Made by a program: the position numbers and the translations under genes
The notes under the pieces: generated by a model
Told to the model about the DNA's origin: nothing
Database searches by the model: none
Seen by the model: the letters and a program-made list of their open reading frames with translations, nothing else
Assembly (NCBI GenBank): GCA_016195825.1
Contig: JACPYV010000196.1
Coordinates: 29,019 to 93,018, forward strand
Source: Burkholderiales bacterium
GTDB taxonomy: Bacteria; Pseudomonadota; Gammaproteobacteria; Burkholderiales; Burkholderiaceae_C
Length of the DNA stretch: 64,000 nt
Reading direction: 5' to 3'
Shown: positions 33,447-44,699 of the stretch, in pieces
Numbering within the stretch: position 1 is the stretch's first letter
Layout of the letters: each line of letters begins with the position of its first letter

Positions 33447-35696
33447 GGGCACACCGAGCAGGGCGCCGGCGACGTCAGCGGCCAGCGGGCGTCCCAGCAG
33501 CCAGCCCTGCAGGTGCGTGCAGCCCAGCCGCTCGACCTCGGCGGCCTGCACCTCGGTCTCCACGCCTTCGGCCACCACGGCCAGCCCTAACGCCTGGGCG
33601 ACCACGCAGGCCGCGTGCACGACGGCGCCAGCCGACGGCTCGGGCAGCGGGTCGACCATGCTGCGGTCCAGCTTGAGTGTGCTGATGGGCAGCCGGCGCA
33701 GCAGCGTCAGCGAGCTCTGGCCGGTGCCGAAGTCGTCAAAGGCCACGCCCACGCCGGCCTCGCGCAGCCGGGCGAGCTGGGGCAGCACGCCGTCCAGGTG
33801 GGTCATCGCGGCGGTCTCGGTGATCTCGACCTCGATGAGCGCCGGGTCCAGGCCGTGCGCACGCACCAGGCCCAGCAGCCAGTCGGCGAAGCCGGCATCC
33901 TCGAACTGCAGCGGCGACACGTTGACGGCCACCGGCAGCACGGCCAGGCCTTGCTGCTGCCAGGTGCGCAGCTGCTGGGCCGCCTCGCGCAGCACCACGG
34001 CGCCCAGCGCGACGATCTGGCCGGTGCGCTCGGCGGCAGGGATGAAGTCGGCTGGGCTGACGCGGCCGCGCCCGGGCCGCTGCCAGCGCACCAGCGCCTC
34101 GAAGCCGGCCAGCCGGCGCGTGCCGGCCGTGAACTTGGGCTGGTAGTCGAGCTGAAACTCGCGCTGCTCGATGGCCGCGGCCAGCGCCTGCTCGATCTCC
34201 AGCAGGCCGCCCGCGCTGGCCGCCATGCCCGGCTGGTAGGCCACGACAGCGGCGCCGGCCTGGTGCTTGGCCTGATGCATGGCTACATCGGCCGCGCGCA
34301 GCAGGGATGCACCGTCCTGGCCATGCTCTGGAAATCGCACCACGCCGACGGACATGTGCACGTAGAGCTCACGGTGGCCGACCTTGAAGGGCGCGTTCAT
34401 CAGCGCCAGCAGGCCCGCGCCGGCCAGCAGCGCGCCGGCCTCGTCGCTCACGCCGGGCTGCAGCAGCAGGAACTGGTCTTCGCCCAGCCGCGCCAGCATG
34501 GCCTCGGGCGGAAGTGCGGCGCGCAGCCGGGCGCCGATGGCTTGCAGCAAGGTGTCGCCGGCCTCGTGGCCCAGGCTTTCGTTGACGAGCTGGAAGCGGT
34601 CCAAGTCGGCCGACAGCAGCGCCAAGCCCGGGCTGCCGGGGGTGGTCAGTTCGGCCAGACGGGCCAGCGCGGCGTGGCGGTTGGGCAGGTCGGTGAGCTC
34701 GTCGTGCAAGGCCTGGCGGCGCAGCGCCTCGGTGGCGCGCTGGCGCTCGGTGTCGTCCAGCAGCAGCACCAGCAGCGCCGGGCCACCCTCCCATTCGATG
34801 TAGCTGGAGCTGCCGCGCAGGTAGATGGCGCTGCCGTCGCGCCGGTAGCGCACGCCGTCCCAGGCGATCTGGCCACTGCGCTCCTGCAGCAGGCGCTGGT
34901 AGCGGGCCCGCGCGGCCTCAACGTCGGACGAGGCGATCAGCGGGCCGATGGCGCCGATGTCCTCCACGCGGCTGAAACCGAACATGGCCAGCGCGGCCGG
35001 GTTGGCGAACACGGCCTGACCCTCGCGCACGACCAGCAGGCCTTGCATGGACTGTTCGTACAGCTGGCGCAGCCGCTCGCTCATGCGCTTGGCCTCGCGG
35101 TGCGCGCGCCGCACCGACAGCAGGATCAGCGCCATCGCCAGCGTGCCCTGCACGTAGGTGCCGACGATGTGGGTGGCCGGGGAACGCGCCAGCGGGTCGA
35201 GCAGCGGGCCGCTCAGGTGGACGAAGCCCAGGCCCGCGTAGCAGGCGGCGACGAACCGCTCGTCCGGTTCACCGCCGCGCCACAGCCACCAGGCCGCCAG
35301 CCAGGCGCCACCGGTCAGGATGGCCGCCGCCGCTACCACGCCCAGCCGCTGCTGCACGATGGCCAGTGCCAGGATGACGGCCAACAGCGCGACGAACAGC
35401 GGCGCGGTCTGCTTCCAGCGCCACGGCCGGCTGCGGTAGTGGCTGGCGCCGGCCAGTTGCCAAGCCAGCGACGCGATGATGCAGGCAGTGGCCACCGTGG
35501 CCTGCAGCTTGTAGTGCAGCGACCGCGTGTCCGCCGGCACCAGCGCCACACCCAGCGCCAGGCCGAAGGCGAGAAAGATCTGGCTCCAGCCCCAGTCGCG
35601 GATGTGGATGTGCGCCGGCTCCAGTCTGGCCAGCACGAGCATCGCAACCCCAAGCATCAGCAGGAGGCTGGAGCTGATCAGCAGCAGCCAGGTCAT
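33432..35696 (-). CDS. Membrane PAS-GGDEF-EAL protein, predicted c-di-GMP phosphodiesterase
   Basis: A 754-residue protein. Residues 1-195 contain about six membrane helices; a PAS domain (about 210-310: GLLVVREGQAVFANPAALAMFG) follows. The GGDEF domain (about 335-480, DELTDLPNRHAAL) has LGEDQ in place of GGDEF, so it should not make cyclic di-GMP. The EAL domain (about 500-735) retains EALVRW, NVSPLQF, EITET, DDFGTGQSS, KLDRS and AEGVET, the metal and catalytic residues, so phosphodiesterase activity is expected. A typical enzyme with a regulatory degenerate GGDEF. It overlaps psd tail to tail by 15 bp. Confidence 0.93.
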   Translation of the reverse strand: MTWLLLISSSLLLMLGVAMLVLARLEPAHIHIRDWGWSQIFLAFGLALGVALVPADTRSLHYKLQATVATACIIASLAWQLAGASHYRSRPWRWKQTAPLFVALLAVILALAIVQQRLGVVAAAAILTGGAWLAAWWLWRGGEPDERFVAACYAGLGFVHLSGPLLDPLARSPATHIVGTYVQGTLAMALILLSVRRAHREAKRMSERLRQLYEQSMQGLLVVREGQAVFANPAALAMFGFSRVEDIGAIGPLIASSDVEAARARYQRLLQERSGQIAWDGVRYRRDGSAIYLRGSSSYIEWEGGPALLVLLLDDTERQRATEALRRQALHDELTDLPNRHAALARLAELTTPGSPGLALLSADLDRFQLVNESLGHEAGDTLLQAIGARLRAALPPEAMLARLGEDQFLLLQPGVSDEAGALLAGAGLLALMNAPFKVGHRELYVHMSVGVVRFPEHGQDGASLLRAADVAMHQAKHQAGAAVVAYQPGMAASAGGLLEIEQALAAAIEQREFQLDYQPKFTAGTRRLAGFEALVRWQRPGRGRVSPADFIPAAERTGQIVALGAVVLREAAQQLRTWQQQGLAVLPVAVNVSPLQFEDAGFADWLLGLVRAHGLDPALIEVEITETAAMTHLDGVLPQLARLREAGVGVAFDDFGTGQSSLTLLRRLPISTLKLDRSMVDPLPEPSAGAVVHAACVVAQALGLAVVAEGVETEVQAAEVERLGCTHLQGWLLGRPLAADVAGALLGVPSAGH

Positions 35697-35753
35697 CGTC
35701 CCATCCTAGCGAGGAAGGGGCGATGAACGCGAACTTGTGAAGAAGCGGTGTCG

Positions 35754-37697
35754 TTAGAACTCCGGACGAATGTCACGCGTAACCAGCGGCCACCGGTCAC
35801 TGCGCCAGGGCGTAGCCGGCAGGCCAGCGCCGTCCACGAGGTTGGCGTCCAGCGGCGTGTCACCCCAGGCGTAGCGCACGGCCACGGCTTTCTTCACCAT
35901 GTCGCTCCAGATGCGCACGCGGTCCTTGCCGACGATCTCGGCGCGGGCGGGCACGAAGCGCTGGTCTTCGCCCGCAACGGCAAAGCCCAGCAGCGGGCCA
36001 CCGCCACGGGTGGCCAGGCCGCCGGCGACATCGGCAAAGGTCAGCTCGAAATGACCGTCAGGCAGCGCACGGCTGGCTCGCAGCGTCGGGCCCCTGAAGG
36101 GCATGGGCCGGCCGTAGGTCTGTGCCAGCGCGATGCGGGCCAGGCGTTCGCCGACGGTGTGCTTGTCGCGCGGGTGGATGTCGTTGGCGTCGCCCACATC
36201 GATGCTGACGGCCATACCGGTGGCGGGGAGCTCTAACGTCTGGCGCTGGGCGTCGCGCAGCTCGGCAAAGGCGCTGCCCTCGGGCAGCGGCGGACGCGGG
36301 CCAAAGGAGGACAGCTGCACGAAGTAGAACGGCAGAGCCGGCTGGTGCCACTGCGCCCGCCAGTCGCGGATGAGGCGCGCAAAGGCTTGGGCGTAGCGGG
36401 CCGCACGCGGCGCGTTGGTCTCGCCCTGGTACCAGATGACGCCGCGCACGGGGAGCGGCGTGAAGGGCTGGACCATGCCGTTGAACAGCAGACTGGGCAG
36501 GTCGTTGGGGCCGGGCTCCTCCACGGACTGCAGTGCCTCGACGCGCGTTTGCCAGCGGCCAGCCAAGGGCTTGGCGCCGGCTGTCGTTTCCAGCCTCAGA
36601 CCGGCCGCCGGCCCGTAGATGCCGCCGTCGCCGCCAGTGTCGGTCACACGCACGGCGATGAGGTTGTCGCCCTCGTGCAGCAGGCCGGCGGGCAAGGCGT
36701 AGACGCGCACGGTTTCCCAGCCGCAGGTGTTGCCCACCGGCTGGCCGTTGACGAAGCTCTCGTCGCAGTCATCGACGGGGCCCAGGTGCAGCGTCGCGGC
36801 ACCCGCCGCCTCGGCGGCCGTCAGCGTGACGTGGCGGCGCAGCCAGACCTGGCCGTCCAGGCCCGGCAGACCTTGCGTCTCCCAGACCTGCGGCGCGTTC
36901 AGCGTGGGCCAAGCCTTGTCGTCCAGCGCGGGGTCGGCGCCGGAGACCAAAGCCTGCGGCGGCACGCCCTGGAAGCGTTGCACGCGCGCCAGCATCAGGT
37001 CGCGACGGCCCTGAACGAATGCGGCCGCGTCGGCCGGCATCGCCCGCATCGTGGCAGCAAGATCGGGGTCGGTGGCCGCTGCAAGCGGGCTGGTCCAGGT
37101 TTCGACATGGGTACCACCCCAGCTCAGGTTGAGGATACCGATGGGGACCTCGACGCCTGCCTGCACGCGGCGCGCAAAAAAGTAGGCCACCGCACTGAAG
37201 TCCCCCGCCGTGGCGGGCGAGCTGACGTCCCAGCGCAGCGGCGGCGCGTCGCGCAACGGGGTCAGGCTGACGCGGTGCGGCATCTTGGCGTGGCGGATCA
37301 GCGGGTGCTCACCGGCCGCCGCGACCTCGGCGGAAGCGTTGCTGCTGTCGGCCAGCCGCCATTCCATGTTGGACTGGCCGGCGGCGATCCAGACGTCGCC
37401 GATCAGAACGTCGGCGAGCGTGCGTTGCTCGGTGCCGGCGCTGACGTGCAAGGGGTAGGGGCCGCCCGCCTTCAGCGGCTTCAGGGCGACCTGCCAGCGG
37501 CCGTCACGGCCCGCCGGCGCGACGGCCTCATGGCCGGCCAGTTGCACGCGCACCCGCTGCCCGGGCTCGGCCTGGCCCCAGATGCGCAGCGGCACGTCGC
37601 GTTGCAGCACCATGTGATCGGCGAACACGCCGGCCAAGTCCAGCGCCTGGGCCGCGCCGCTGGCGGCGATCAATGTGGCGATGATCAGAGTGCGCAT
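35754..37697 (-). CDS. Sialate O-acetylesterase-like carbohydrate esterase
   Basis: A 647-residue exported SGNH-type esterase. Signal peptide MRTLIIATLIAASGAAQA. The nucleophile Ser is in AAGQSNMEWRL and the Asp-His pair in DANDIHPRDKHTVGERLA; GVIWYQGETNA is the family block III. A beta-sandwich domain (about 265-390: VWLRRHVTLTAAEA) is inserted, as in other family members. Such enzymes remove acetyl groups from sialic acid or, in plant-polymer degraders, from xylan or other glycans. It is the last gene of the utilisation operon, five bases after GH30, so action on an acetylated plant or fungal glycan is likelier than on sialic acid. Confidence 0.9.
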   Translation of the reverse strand: MRTLIIATLIAASGAAQALDLAGVFADHMVLQRDVPLRIWGQAEPGQRVRVQLAGHEAVAPAGRDGRWQVALKPLKAGGPYPLHVSAGTEQRTLADVLIGDVWIAAGQSNMEWRLADSSNASAEVAAAGEHPLIRHAKMPHRVSLTPLRDAPPLRWDVSSPATAGDFSAVAYFFARRVQAGVEVPIGILNLSWGGTHVETWTSPLAAATDPDLAATMRAMPADAAAFVQGRRDLMLARVQRFQGVPPQALVSGADPALDDKAWPTLNAPQVWETQGLPGLDGQVWLRRHVTLTAAEAAGAATLHLGPVDDCDESFVNGQPVGNTCGWETVRVYALPAGLLHEGDNLIAVRVTDTGGDGGIYGPAAGLRLETTAGAKPLAGRWQTRVEALQSVEEPGPNDLPSLLFNGMVQPFTPLPVRGVIWYQGETNAPRAARYAQAFARLIRDWRAQWHQPALPFYFVQLSSFGPRPPLPEGSAFAELRDAQRQTLELPATGMAVSIDVGDANDIHPRDKHTVGERLARIALAQTYGRPMPFRGPTLRASRALPDGHFELTFADVAGGLATRGGGPLLGFAVAGEDQRFVPARAEIVGKDRVRIWSDMVKKAVAVRYAWGDTPLDANLVDGAGLPATPWRSDRWPLVTRDIRPEF

Positions 37698-37702
37698 GGC
37701 GG

Positions 37703-39088
37703 TCACCAGGTCAGAGTCACCACGGCGCTGGCGGGCAGCTCGTAGCTGAAGCGCCGGCCGGGCGCCTGCACGGTGAAGCGGCGCGCCTGCTGGCCCGAGT
37801 TGGCCACGATGAGCGCCGTGCTGCCGTCGGGGTTGGTGAAGGCGACGTGGTCTAGACCTTTCAACCCGCCCTCGGAGTCGATGCGGCGAGCGCCCTGGTG
37901 CACGAAGCGGCTGGCGTGGCCGAAGGCGTAGTACTCGATGTTGCGCGTGACCTTGCCGGTCTTGGGGTCGATGGTGACGACGCCGCGGCAGTCCTTGCAG
38001 CCACCCAGGTGCGGGCCGTAGGCCGGGTCGAGTGCCAGGTTCCACATCAGTACGCCGCGCGCACCATGGCGCGTGCTGCCGATGATGAGGTTGCGCGTGA
38101 TCCACGGCAGCGTCTCGGCCCACTGTGGCTTCCATTCGCCGCCTGAGCATTCGGTGAACCAGACATCGAGCTCCGGGAAATGCTGTGCCACCTGCGACTG
38201 CGCCGACACGTCACCGGCATAGCAATGCCAGGCCACGCCGGAGACGAACTTGCGCGCCGTCGCGTCGGACAGCATGGCCAGCGGGCTCCAAGGCTCGTCC
38301 CAGTTGTGGTCCCACTCCAGCAGCTGTGTCTTCATGCCCTTGGCTGCCAGCAGCGGGCCCAGGTGCTGGCCTACGACGGCCGCGCGCGTGGCGGGCGGCA
38401 TGCGCATGCCGGGGTAGTCACCCGGCTCGAAGTGCGGCTCGTTCTGCAACGTCAGCGCAAAGATGGGCACGCCCTCCGTGCCCATGGCCTGGACGTAGCG
38501 CACCATGTAGTTCGCGAAGGCACCGTAGAACTCGGGCTTGAGCTGGCCTTGCACGAGACTGTCGGTGGTCTTCATCCAGCCCGGTGCGCTCCACGGCGAG
38601 GCCATGACTTGCAGCCTGGGATTCAGCGCCAGAGCCTGCTTGACGGCAGGGATGACGTCGGCGCGTTCCGGGTCCAGCGAGAAGTTCTTCAGCTCAGGGT
38701 CGGTCTGGCCCGGCGGCATGTCGTCCAGGCTGTAGTGGCGGCGCGAGAAGTCTGAAGCGCCGATGGTCAGTCGCGTGAACTCGAAGCCCAGGCCGTTGCC
38801 TTCGCGCGTGAACAGCTCGCGCATCAGCGCGTCGCGCTGGTCATCCTTCAGGCCGTGGCGGATCAGCCAGGCTGAGCCCTCGGTGATGGCCGCGCCAAAA
38901 CCGGCGATGCGCTGGTGCTGACGCCCGGGGTCGACGTGGATGATGCTGCCAGCCTTGGTGCCGGGCGAAGCGACCTGGCTGGGCGCCAGCAGATGTAGCT
39001 GGTCGGCTGTGGTCAGGAAGGCCCGCACAGGTGCGGCGTTAGCGGCGCCGGCGAGCGCGGCGATCAGGGTCAAAAGAAGGGTCTTCAT
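37703..39088 (-). CDS. GH30 glycoside hydrolase
   Basis: A 461-residue exported glycosidase (signal peptide MKTLLLTLIAALAGAANA) of family GH30, which includes glucosylceramidases and beta-1,6-glucanases. The acid/base is Glu217 (TLQNEPHF) and the nucleophile Glu313 (WFTECSGGEW). Also seen: FGAAITEGSAW, ASPWSAPGWMK and a C-terminal beta-sandwich (GSTALIVANSG). Subfamily 1 or 3 fits best. Its ATG overlaps the halogenase stop by four bases. Confidence 0.93.
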   Translation of the reverse strand: MKTLLLTLIAALAGAANAAPVRAFLTTADQLHLLAPSQVASPGTKAGSIIHVDPGRQHQRIAGFGAAITEGSAWLIRHGLKDDQRDALMRELFTREGNGLGFEFTRLTIGASDFSRRHYSLDDMPPGQTDPELKNFSLDPERADVIPAVKQALALNPRLQVMASPWSAPGWMKTTDSLVQGQLKPEFYGAFANYMVRYVQAMGTEGVPIFALTLQNEPHFEPGDYPGMRMPPATRAAVVGQHLGPLLAAKGMKTQLLEWDHNWDEPWSPLAMLSDATARKFVSGVAWHCYAGDVSAQSQVAQHFPELDVWFTECSGGEWKPQWAETLPWITRNLIIGSTRHGARGVLMWNLALDPAYGPHLGGCKDCRGVVTIDPKTGKVTRNIEYYAFGHASRFVHQGARRIDSEGGLKGLDHVAFTNPDGSTALIVANSGQQARRFTVQAPGRRFSYELPASAVVTLTW

Positions 39089-40595
39089 GGTCGGGCGGAC
39101 GGGGCCGCGCAGTGAGCAGAAATGAAATCAGCGTGGGGTGGCATCACGGCAACGCAGCGGCGCACGACGTCGCACGTGTTGTCGACGAAGGCCTGGGCGC
39201 GATCGCGGGCCGTCAGCTCTGCCAGCGGGTGGGTGCGCCGCGGACGCAGGCCCTGCCCCACCAGCACCTGCAGCCAGCTCGGCTCGGAAAACAGCTCCTG
39301 ACCGTGGCGATGGATGCGTCCGCTGCTGGCGAACAAGTCCATGCGCGCCTGCAGCGCGTCGGGCACGGCCATGTCACGGCAGTGGCACCAGAAGGCGGAG
39401 TCGTCGCGGCGCGTCAGCTTGTAGTGCAGGATGACGAAGTCGCGCACCGCGTCCATCTCGATGGCGGTCTGGCGGTTGTATTCGGCGATGTCGGCGGCCT
39501 CGGGTTCGGCGTTCGGGAAGAACTCGATGAGCCGCAGAACCGCGCTCTGGATCAGGTGGATGCTGGTGGATTCCAACGGCTCCAGGAATCCGCCGGACAG
39601 CCCGATGGCGACGCAGTTTCCGACCCAGGTCTCGCGGCGGCGGCCGGTGCGAAAGCGGATCAGCCGGGGTTCTGCCAGCGGTTCGGCGTCCAGGTTGCGC
39701 AGCAGCGTCTCGCGCGCCGCGGCTTCGTCGACGAAGGCACTGGCGAAGACATGCCCGTTGCCGGTGCGGTGCTGCAGCGGGATTCGCCACTGCCAGCCAG
39801 CCTCAAGCGCCGTGGCCCGCGTGCAGGGCAGCAGCGGGCCGGTGGACGGCGTGGGCACCGCCCAGGCGCGGTCGCAGGGCAGCCAGCGGGACCAGTCCTC
39901 GAAGGGCACGCCCAGCGTCTTGTCGATCAGCAGACCATGCAGGCCGGAGCAGTCGATGAAGAACTCGCCGTCGACGACCGCGCCGCCCTGCAACCGCAGG
40001 CTGCGCAGGCCCGCCGCATCACGCTCGACGTGTTCGATGCGGCCCTCGACGCGTTGCACGCCCGCCTTCTGAGCATGCCGGCGCAGCAGCGCCGCGTAGC
40101 GCGTCGCGTAGAAGTGGAAGGCGTAGACGATCTCCGCCAACGGCGAGCCGGCCATGTCCGGCCGCGGACGCATGAAGCGGCCGGCGAGGGACGCCTGGTT
40201 GTTGATCGAATAGTCGGCCAGGCCACGCCCGGCGCCCAGGCGCAGCCAATGCTGGTGAAAGGGCAGCTCGTCCAGCGGCCGGCCGATGTCGCCGAACGCA
40301 TGCATGTAGCGCTCGCCCCGTGCACCCCAGTTCACGAACTCGATGCCCAGCTTGAACGTGCCGCCGGTCTCGCGCAGGAACTCGTCCTCGTCCAGCCCGA
40401 TCAGCGCGTTGAAACCGCGGATGGGCGGGATGGTGGCCTCGCCGACGCCCACGATGCCGATCTCGTCGGACTCGACCAGCGTGACCTGCCAATGCGCGAG
40501 GCCGTCTTTGCCCAGCAGCCGCGTCGCCAGCGCCGCCGCCGTCATCCAGCCGGCGGTGCCGCCGCCCACGATGACGATGCGGCGACGCACGTCCA

Positions 40596-40596
<1 letters not shown>
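39085..40596 (-). CDS. Flavin-dependent tryptophan-type halogenase
   Basis: A 503-residue FAD-dependent halogenase. The FAD motif GGGTAGWMTA is at residues 11-20; GVGEATIP follows at about 50. The family Lys is Lys82 in GGTFKLGIEFVNW, and the GWxWxIP motif is exact (GWQWRIP, 267-273). Glu342 in EPLESTSIHLI matches the active-site Glu. All elements needed for HOCl/HOBr chemistry on an indole-like substrate appear intact. It resembles the TonB-locus-associated halogenases of Xanthomonas and Caulobacter more than antibiotic-cluster enzymes. Its start overlaps the MalK-like stop as TGATG and its end overlaps GH30 by ATGA. No flavin reductase is in the window. Confidence 0.92.
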
Positions 40597-41647
<1,051 letters not shown>

Positions 41648-41651
<4 letters not shown>

Positions 41652-42508
41652 TTGACTGCGCCCGCTGCAATGCCGCGGACGAACCAGCGGCCGGAAATCA
41701 GGTAGACCAACAAGGGGACCGCCGACGTGAGGATCGTGGCCGCCATGTTGAGGTTGTAGAGCCGCTCGCCAGTCGTCGTGTTGATGACGTTATTCAGCTG
41801 CACGGTCATCGGCTGGTTCTCGCGGCCGGCGAAGGTCAGGCCCAGGATGTAGTCGTTCCACACGCCGGTGATCTGCATGATGGCTGCGACGATGAGCATG
41901 GGCGTGGACATCGGCAGCACCAACTGCACGAAGATGCGCCAGAAGCCACCGCCGTCCACCCGCGCCGCCTTGAACAGCTCGGCTGGCAGGCCGGCGTAGT
42001 AGTTGCGGAACAGCAGCGTCATCACCGGCATCGCGAACACGAGGTGGACGACGACGATGCCAGGCAGGCTGCTGTAGATGCCGACGGCCGCTTCCAGCTT
42101 GACGAGCGGGAAGATCATCACCTGGATGGGGATGAAGGCGCCCATCATCAGCAGGCCGAACAACCACTCGCCCCCCTTGGGCTTCCACCAGCTCAGCGCA
42201 TAGCCGTTGATGGCACCCAGCAGGATGGGCAGGATGACCGACGGCACGGTGATGGCGACCGAGTTCCAGAAGCCGCCGCGCACGCCCTCGCAGCTGACGC
42301 CCGTGCAGGCCTCGCTCCAGGCTGCACGCCAGGCATCCAGCGAGGCCGCCGAGGGCAGCGCAAAGATCTGGCCGAGGCGAATCTCCTCCATGCTCTTGAA
42401 CGACGTCGTCAGCATGACGTACAGCGGCAGCAGGAAAAAGGCCGCGGCACACAACAAGAAGGCGTAGACACCTAGGCGCGCCCAGCGCGCGCTTGCTTTC
42501 TTGGCCAT
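41648..42508 (-). CDS. Sugar ABC transporter permease, MalG-like
   Basis: A 286-residue inner-membrane permease with six helices. The EAA loop LFKAARVDGGGFWRIFVQLVLPM contacts the ATPase. N-terminus MAKKASARWARLGVYAFLLCAAAFFLLPLY; ends in SGRWFVRGIAAGAVK as in MalG-type proteins. ATG 42508 overlaps the stop of the other permease (TGATG). A Cys-containing loop (ACTGVSCEG, about 70-78) is somewhat unusual for the family. Confidence 0.95.
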
Positions 42509-43383
42509 CAATGGCCTCCCTTCGCGGCCTGGCGGCTGCGCACGTAGGCCAGCGGCGCGACGAGGGCCAGCACCGTGATGAGCAGCATCACCGCGCCTGC
42601 CGAGGCGAGCGCCAGGTTGGCGCGGCCGAACAGGTGGTCCATGATGAACTTGGCCGGCACGTCGCTGGCCGTGCCAGGACCGCCCTGGGTCATCGCCACG
42701 ACCGTGTCGAACACCTTGACGACACCGGTGGCCAGCAGCGTGAAGACGGTCGCCAGCGTGGGGCCCAGCATGGGCAGTACCACCGACAGGTAGACCCGCC
42801 AGGTCGGGATGCCGTCCAGCCGCGCGGCCTTCCAGATCTCCTCGTCGATGCCACGCAGGCCGGCCAGCATCAGCGCCATGACCAGCCCCGAGCCTTGCCA
42901 CGTCCCGGCGATGACCACGGTGTAGATGACCATGTCCTGGTCGACGATCCAGTCGAAGCTGAAGTCCTTCCAGCCCAGCTGCTGCATCGCGTTCTGCAGG
43001 CCGCTGTCGGGGTTGAGTACCCACTGCCAAACCAGGCCCGTCGCAACGAACGACATCGCGTAGGGGTAGAGGAAGGCCGTGCGCAACGCGCCCTCGCCGC
43101 GCACCTTCTGGTCGATGAAGACGGCCAGCAGGAAGCCGATCAGCATGGCCGCGACGATGTAGAGCACGCCGTAGACGGCGAGGTTGTGGATGGCGTGCTG
43201 CCAGCGGTCGTTGTCCAGTAGGCGCTCGAACTGCTGCAGGCCAACGAAGTCGTCTTTCGGGAAGGTGCGCGAGCTGGACACGGAGGTGCGCAGCGTCCAC
43301 AGCACTGTGCCCACATAGCCCACCAGAACGATGACGGCCAGGGGGAGCAGCGCACCCCAGGCCGCGAGAGAGCGGCGTTTCAT
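42508..43383 (-). CDS. Sugar ABC transporter permease, MalF-like
   Basis: A 291-residue permease with six helices. ATG 43383 (MKRRSLAAWGALLPLAVIVLVGYVG) is chosen; the frame runs on upstream through the binding protein gene without homology. The EAA loop IWKAARLDGIPTWRVYLSVVLPM is present, and FDTVVAMTQGGPG is typical of CUT1 sugar permeases. It starts two bases after the stop of the binding-protein gene. Confidence 0.95.
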   Translation of the reverse strand: MKRRSLAAWGALLPLAVIVLVGYVGTVLWTLRTSVSSSRTFPKDDFVGLQQFERLLDNDRWQHAIHNLAVYGVLYIVAAMLIGFLLAVFIDQKVRGEGALRTAFLYPYAMSFVATGLVWQWVLNPDSGLQNAMQQLGWKDFSFDWIVDQDMVIYTVVIAGTWQGSGLVMALMLAGLRGIDEEIWKAARLDGIPTWRVYLSVVLPMLGPTLATVFTLLATGVVKVFDTVVAMTQGGPGTASDVPAKFIMDHLFGRANLALASAGAVMLLITVLALVAPLAYVRSRQAAKGGH

Positions 43384-43385
43384 CG

Positions 43386-44618
43386 TCAGGACTTCAGTGC
43401 GTTGACGATGTCCTTCTGGACCTTCTCGACGGGCAGATTGCGGTTCCAGTAGGAGGTCAGCACGTCCTGCAAGGCACCGTTTTGGTCGGGCGTGATGTAG
43501 ATCTCGCCGTTGGCCAGGTGGCGCGACTTGTCCTTCATTGCCGCCACGCCCATCTGCGCGCACAGGTCCATCTTGCTGACGTCCACATCGGTGCGGATGG
43601 GGATGGAGCCCTTCTTCGTGCTGAAGGCGACTTGGGTGGCCGGCTGCGTGATGACGCTGGCCAGCAGCTGCTGGGCCTTGATCTGGTCAGGCTTGTCAGT
43701 CTTGGGGAAGACCATCACGTCGCCCTGGATGATGTACGGCGCGCTGGGGCCGAAGCCAGGGCTGCAACCGTAGTCCTTGCCGGCCTCCTGCTTGGCCTGG
43801 GCGAACTCGCCCTTGGCCCAGTCACCCATGATCTGCACACCGGCACGGCCGCTGATCAGCATGGCGGTCGCATCGTTCCAGTTGCGGCCGGGCGAGCCCT
43901 TGTCGGTGTAACCCTGCAGCTTCTTGAAGGCGAGCAGCACCTTCTTGAAGTCCTCGCCCATGATGGCCTTGGTGTCGCGGTCGCGGAACACCTTCAGGTA
44001 GAGGTCGCGCCCGCCGTAGTGGGCCAGCGTGGCTGTGAAGACGATGCCGTCCTGCCAAGGCTGGCCACCGTGGGCCAGCGGCACCAGGCCGGCGGCCTTG
44101 AGCTTGTCCAGCGCAACGAAGAGTTCGTCGAAGTTCCTGGGCTCCTCGGCGATGCCGGCCTTCTTGAAGGCAGCCTTGGAATACCAGAACCACGACATGT
44201 TGTGGATGTTGACCGGTGCCGCGTAGTAGTGGCCCTTGACCTTGATGGCCTGCAGCACGGCTTCGGGCAGGAACTTGTCCCAGCCATCGCGCTGGGCCAC
44301 GGCGTCGACGTTGTTCAGCAGCCCCTGGTCGACGATGTCGCGGAACTGCTGCGTGGTGTTGAACTGCGCAGCCGTCGGCGGGTTGCCGCCGGCGATGCGG
44401 TTGATGGCCACCGAGCGCGCCTGCTCACCCAGGGCGATGGCCGTGTCCACCCAGATGCCGCCCTGGGCCTTGTAGGCCTCGGCCAGCGTTTTGGCCGCGG
44501 CGGACTCGCCGCCGGAGGTCCACCAGTGGATGACCTCGGCCTTCAGGGGCTGGGCGATGGACGGGAAAGCTGCGGCAGCCAGTGCAGCGGCGGCCAGGGC
44601 ATGGCGGGGGAACTTCAT
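43386..44618 (-). CDS. Sugar ABC transporter binding protein
   Basis: A 410-residue periplasmic binding protein of the CUT1 type. Signal peptide MKFPRHALAAAALAAAAFPSIAQ. It has the glucose/mannose-binding style VIHWWTSGGESAAAKTLAEAY, NAAQFN-like segment GGNPPTAAQFNTTQQFRDI, and ISGRAGVQIMGDWAKGEFAQA. The closest known class binds glucose or cello-oligosaccharides. GGAGA lies five bases upstream of ATG 44618. The gene is separated from the GH1 gene by 132 bp with a hairpin and a repeat, so an internal promoter is possible. Confidence 0.94.
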   Translation of the reverse strand: MKFPRHALAAAALAAAAFPSIAQPLKAEVIHWWTSGGESAAAKTLAEAYKAQGGIWVDTAIALGEQARSVAINRIAGGNPPTAAQFNTTQQFRDIVDQGLLNNVDAVAQRDGWDKFLPEAVLQAIKVKGHYYAAPVNIHNMSWFWYSKAAFKKAGIAEEPRNFDELFVALDKLKAAGLVPLAHGGQPWQDGIVFTATLAHYGGRDLYLKVFRDRDTKAIMGEDFKKVLLAFKKLQGYTDKGSPGRNWNDATAMLISGRAGVQIMGDWAKGEFAQAKQEAGKDYGCSPGFGPSAPYIIQGDVMVFPKTDKPDQIKAQQLLASVITQPATQVAFSTKKGSIPIRTDVDVSKMDLCAQMGVAAMKDKSRHLANGEIYITPDQNGALQDVLTSYWNRNLPVEKVQKDIVNALKS

Positions 44619-44660
44619 CTTGTCTCCGGATCTTGTGGTGCGGCGACCGCAGTGTCGCGC

Positions 44661-44690
44661 GGTCAGCCTCGGCGCGCCTGAGGGCTGACC
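44661..44690. other. Stem-loop in the leader of the sugar ABC operon
   Basis: GGTCAGCC (44661-44668) pairs with GGCTGACC (44683-44690), with an inner TC/GA pair and a GGCGCGCC loop. No T-run follows on either strand. It is 43 bp upstream of the binding-protein start. It may stabilise or attenuate the mRNA, or mark a processing point between GH1 and the high-level binding protein. Confidence 0.5.
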
Positions 44691-44699
44691 CTGTAATAT

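Noticed and set aside
38180-38755. Plus-strand open frame opposite the GH30 gene.
   Set aside because: Shadow of a well-supported glycosidase; no family features.
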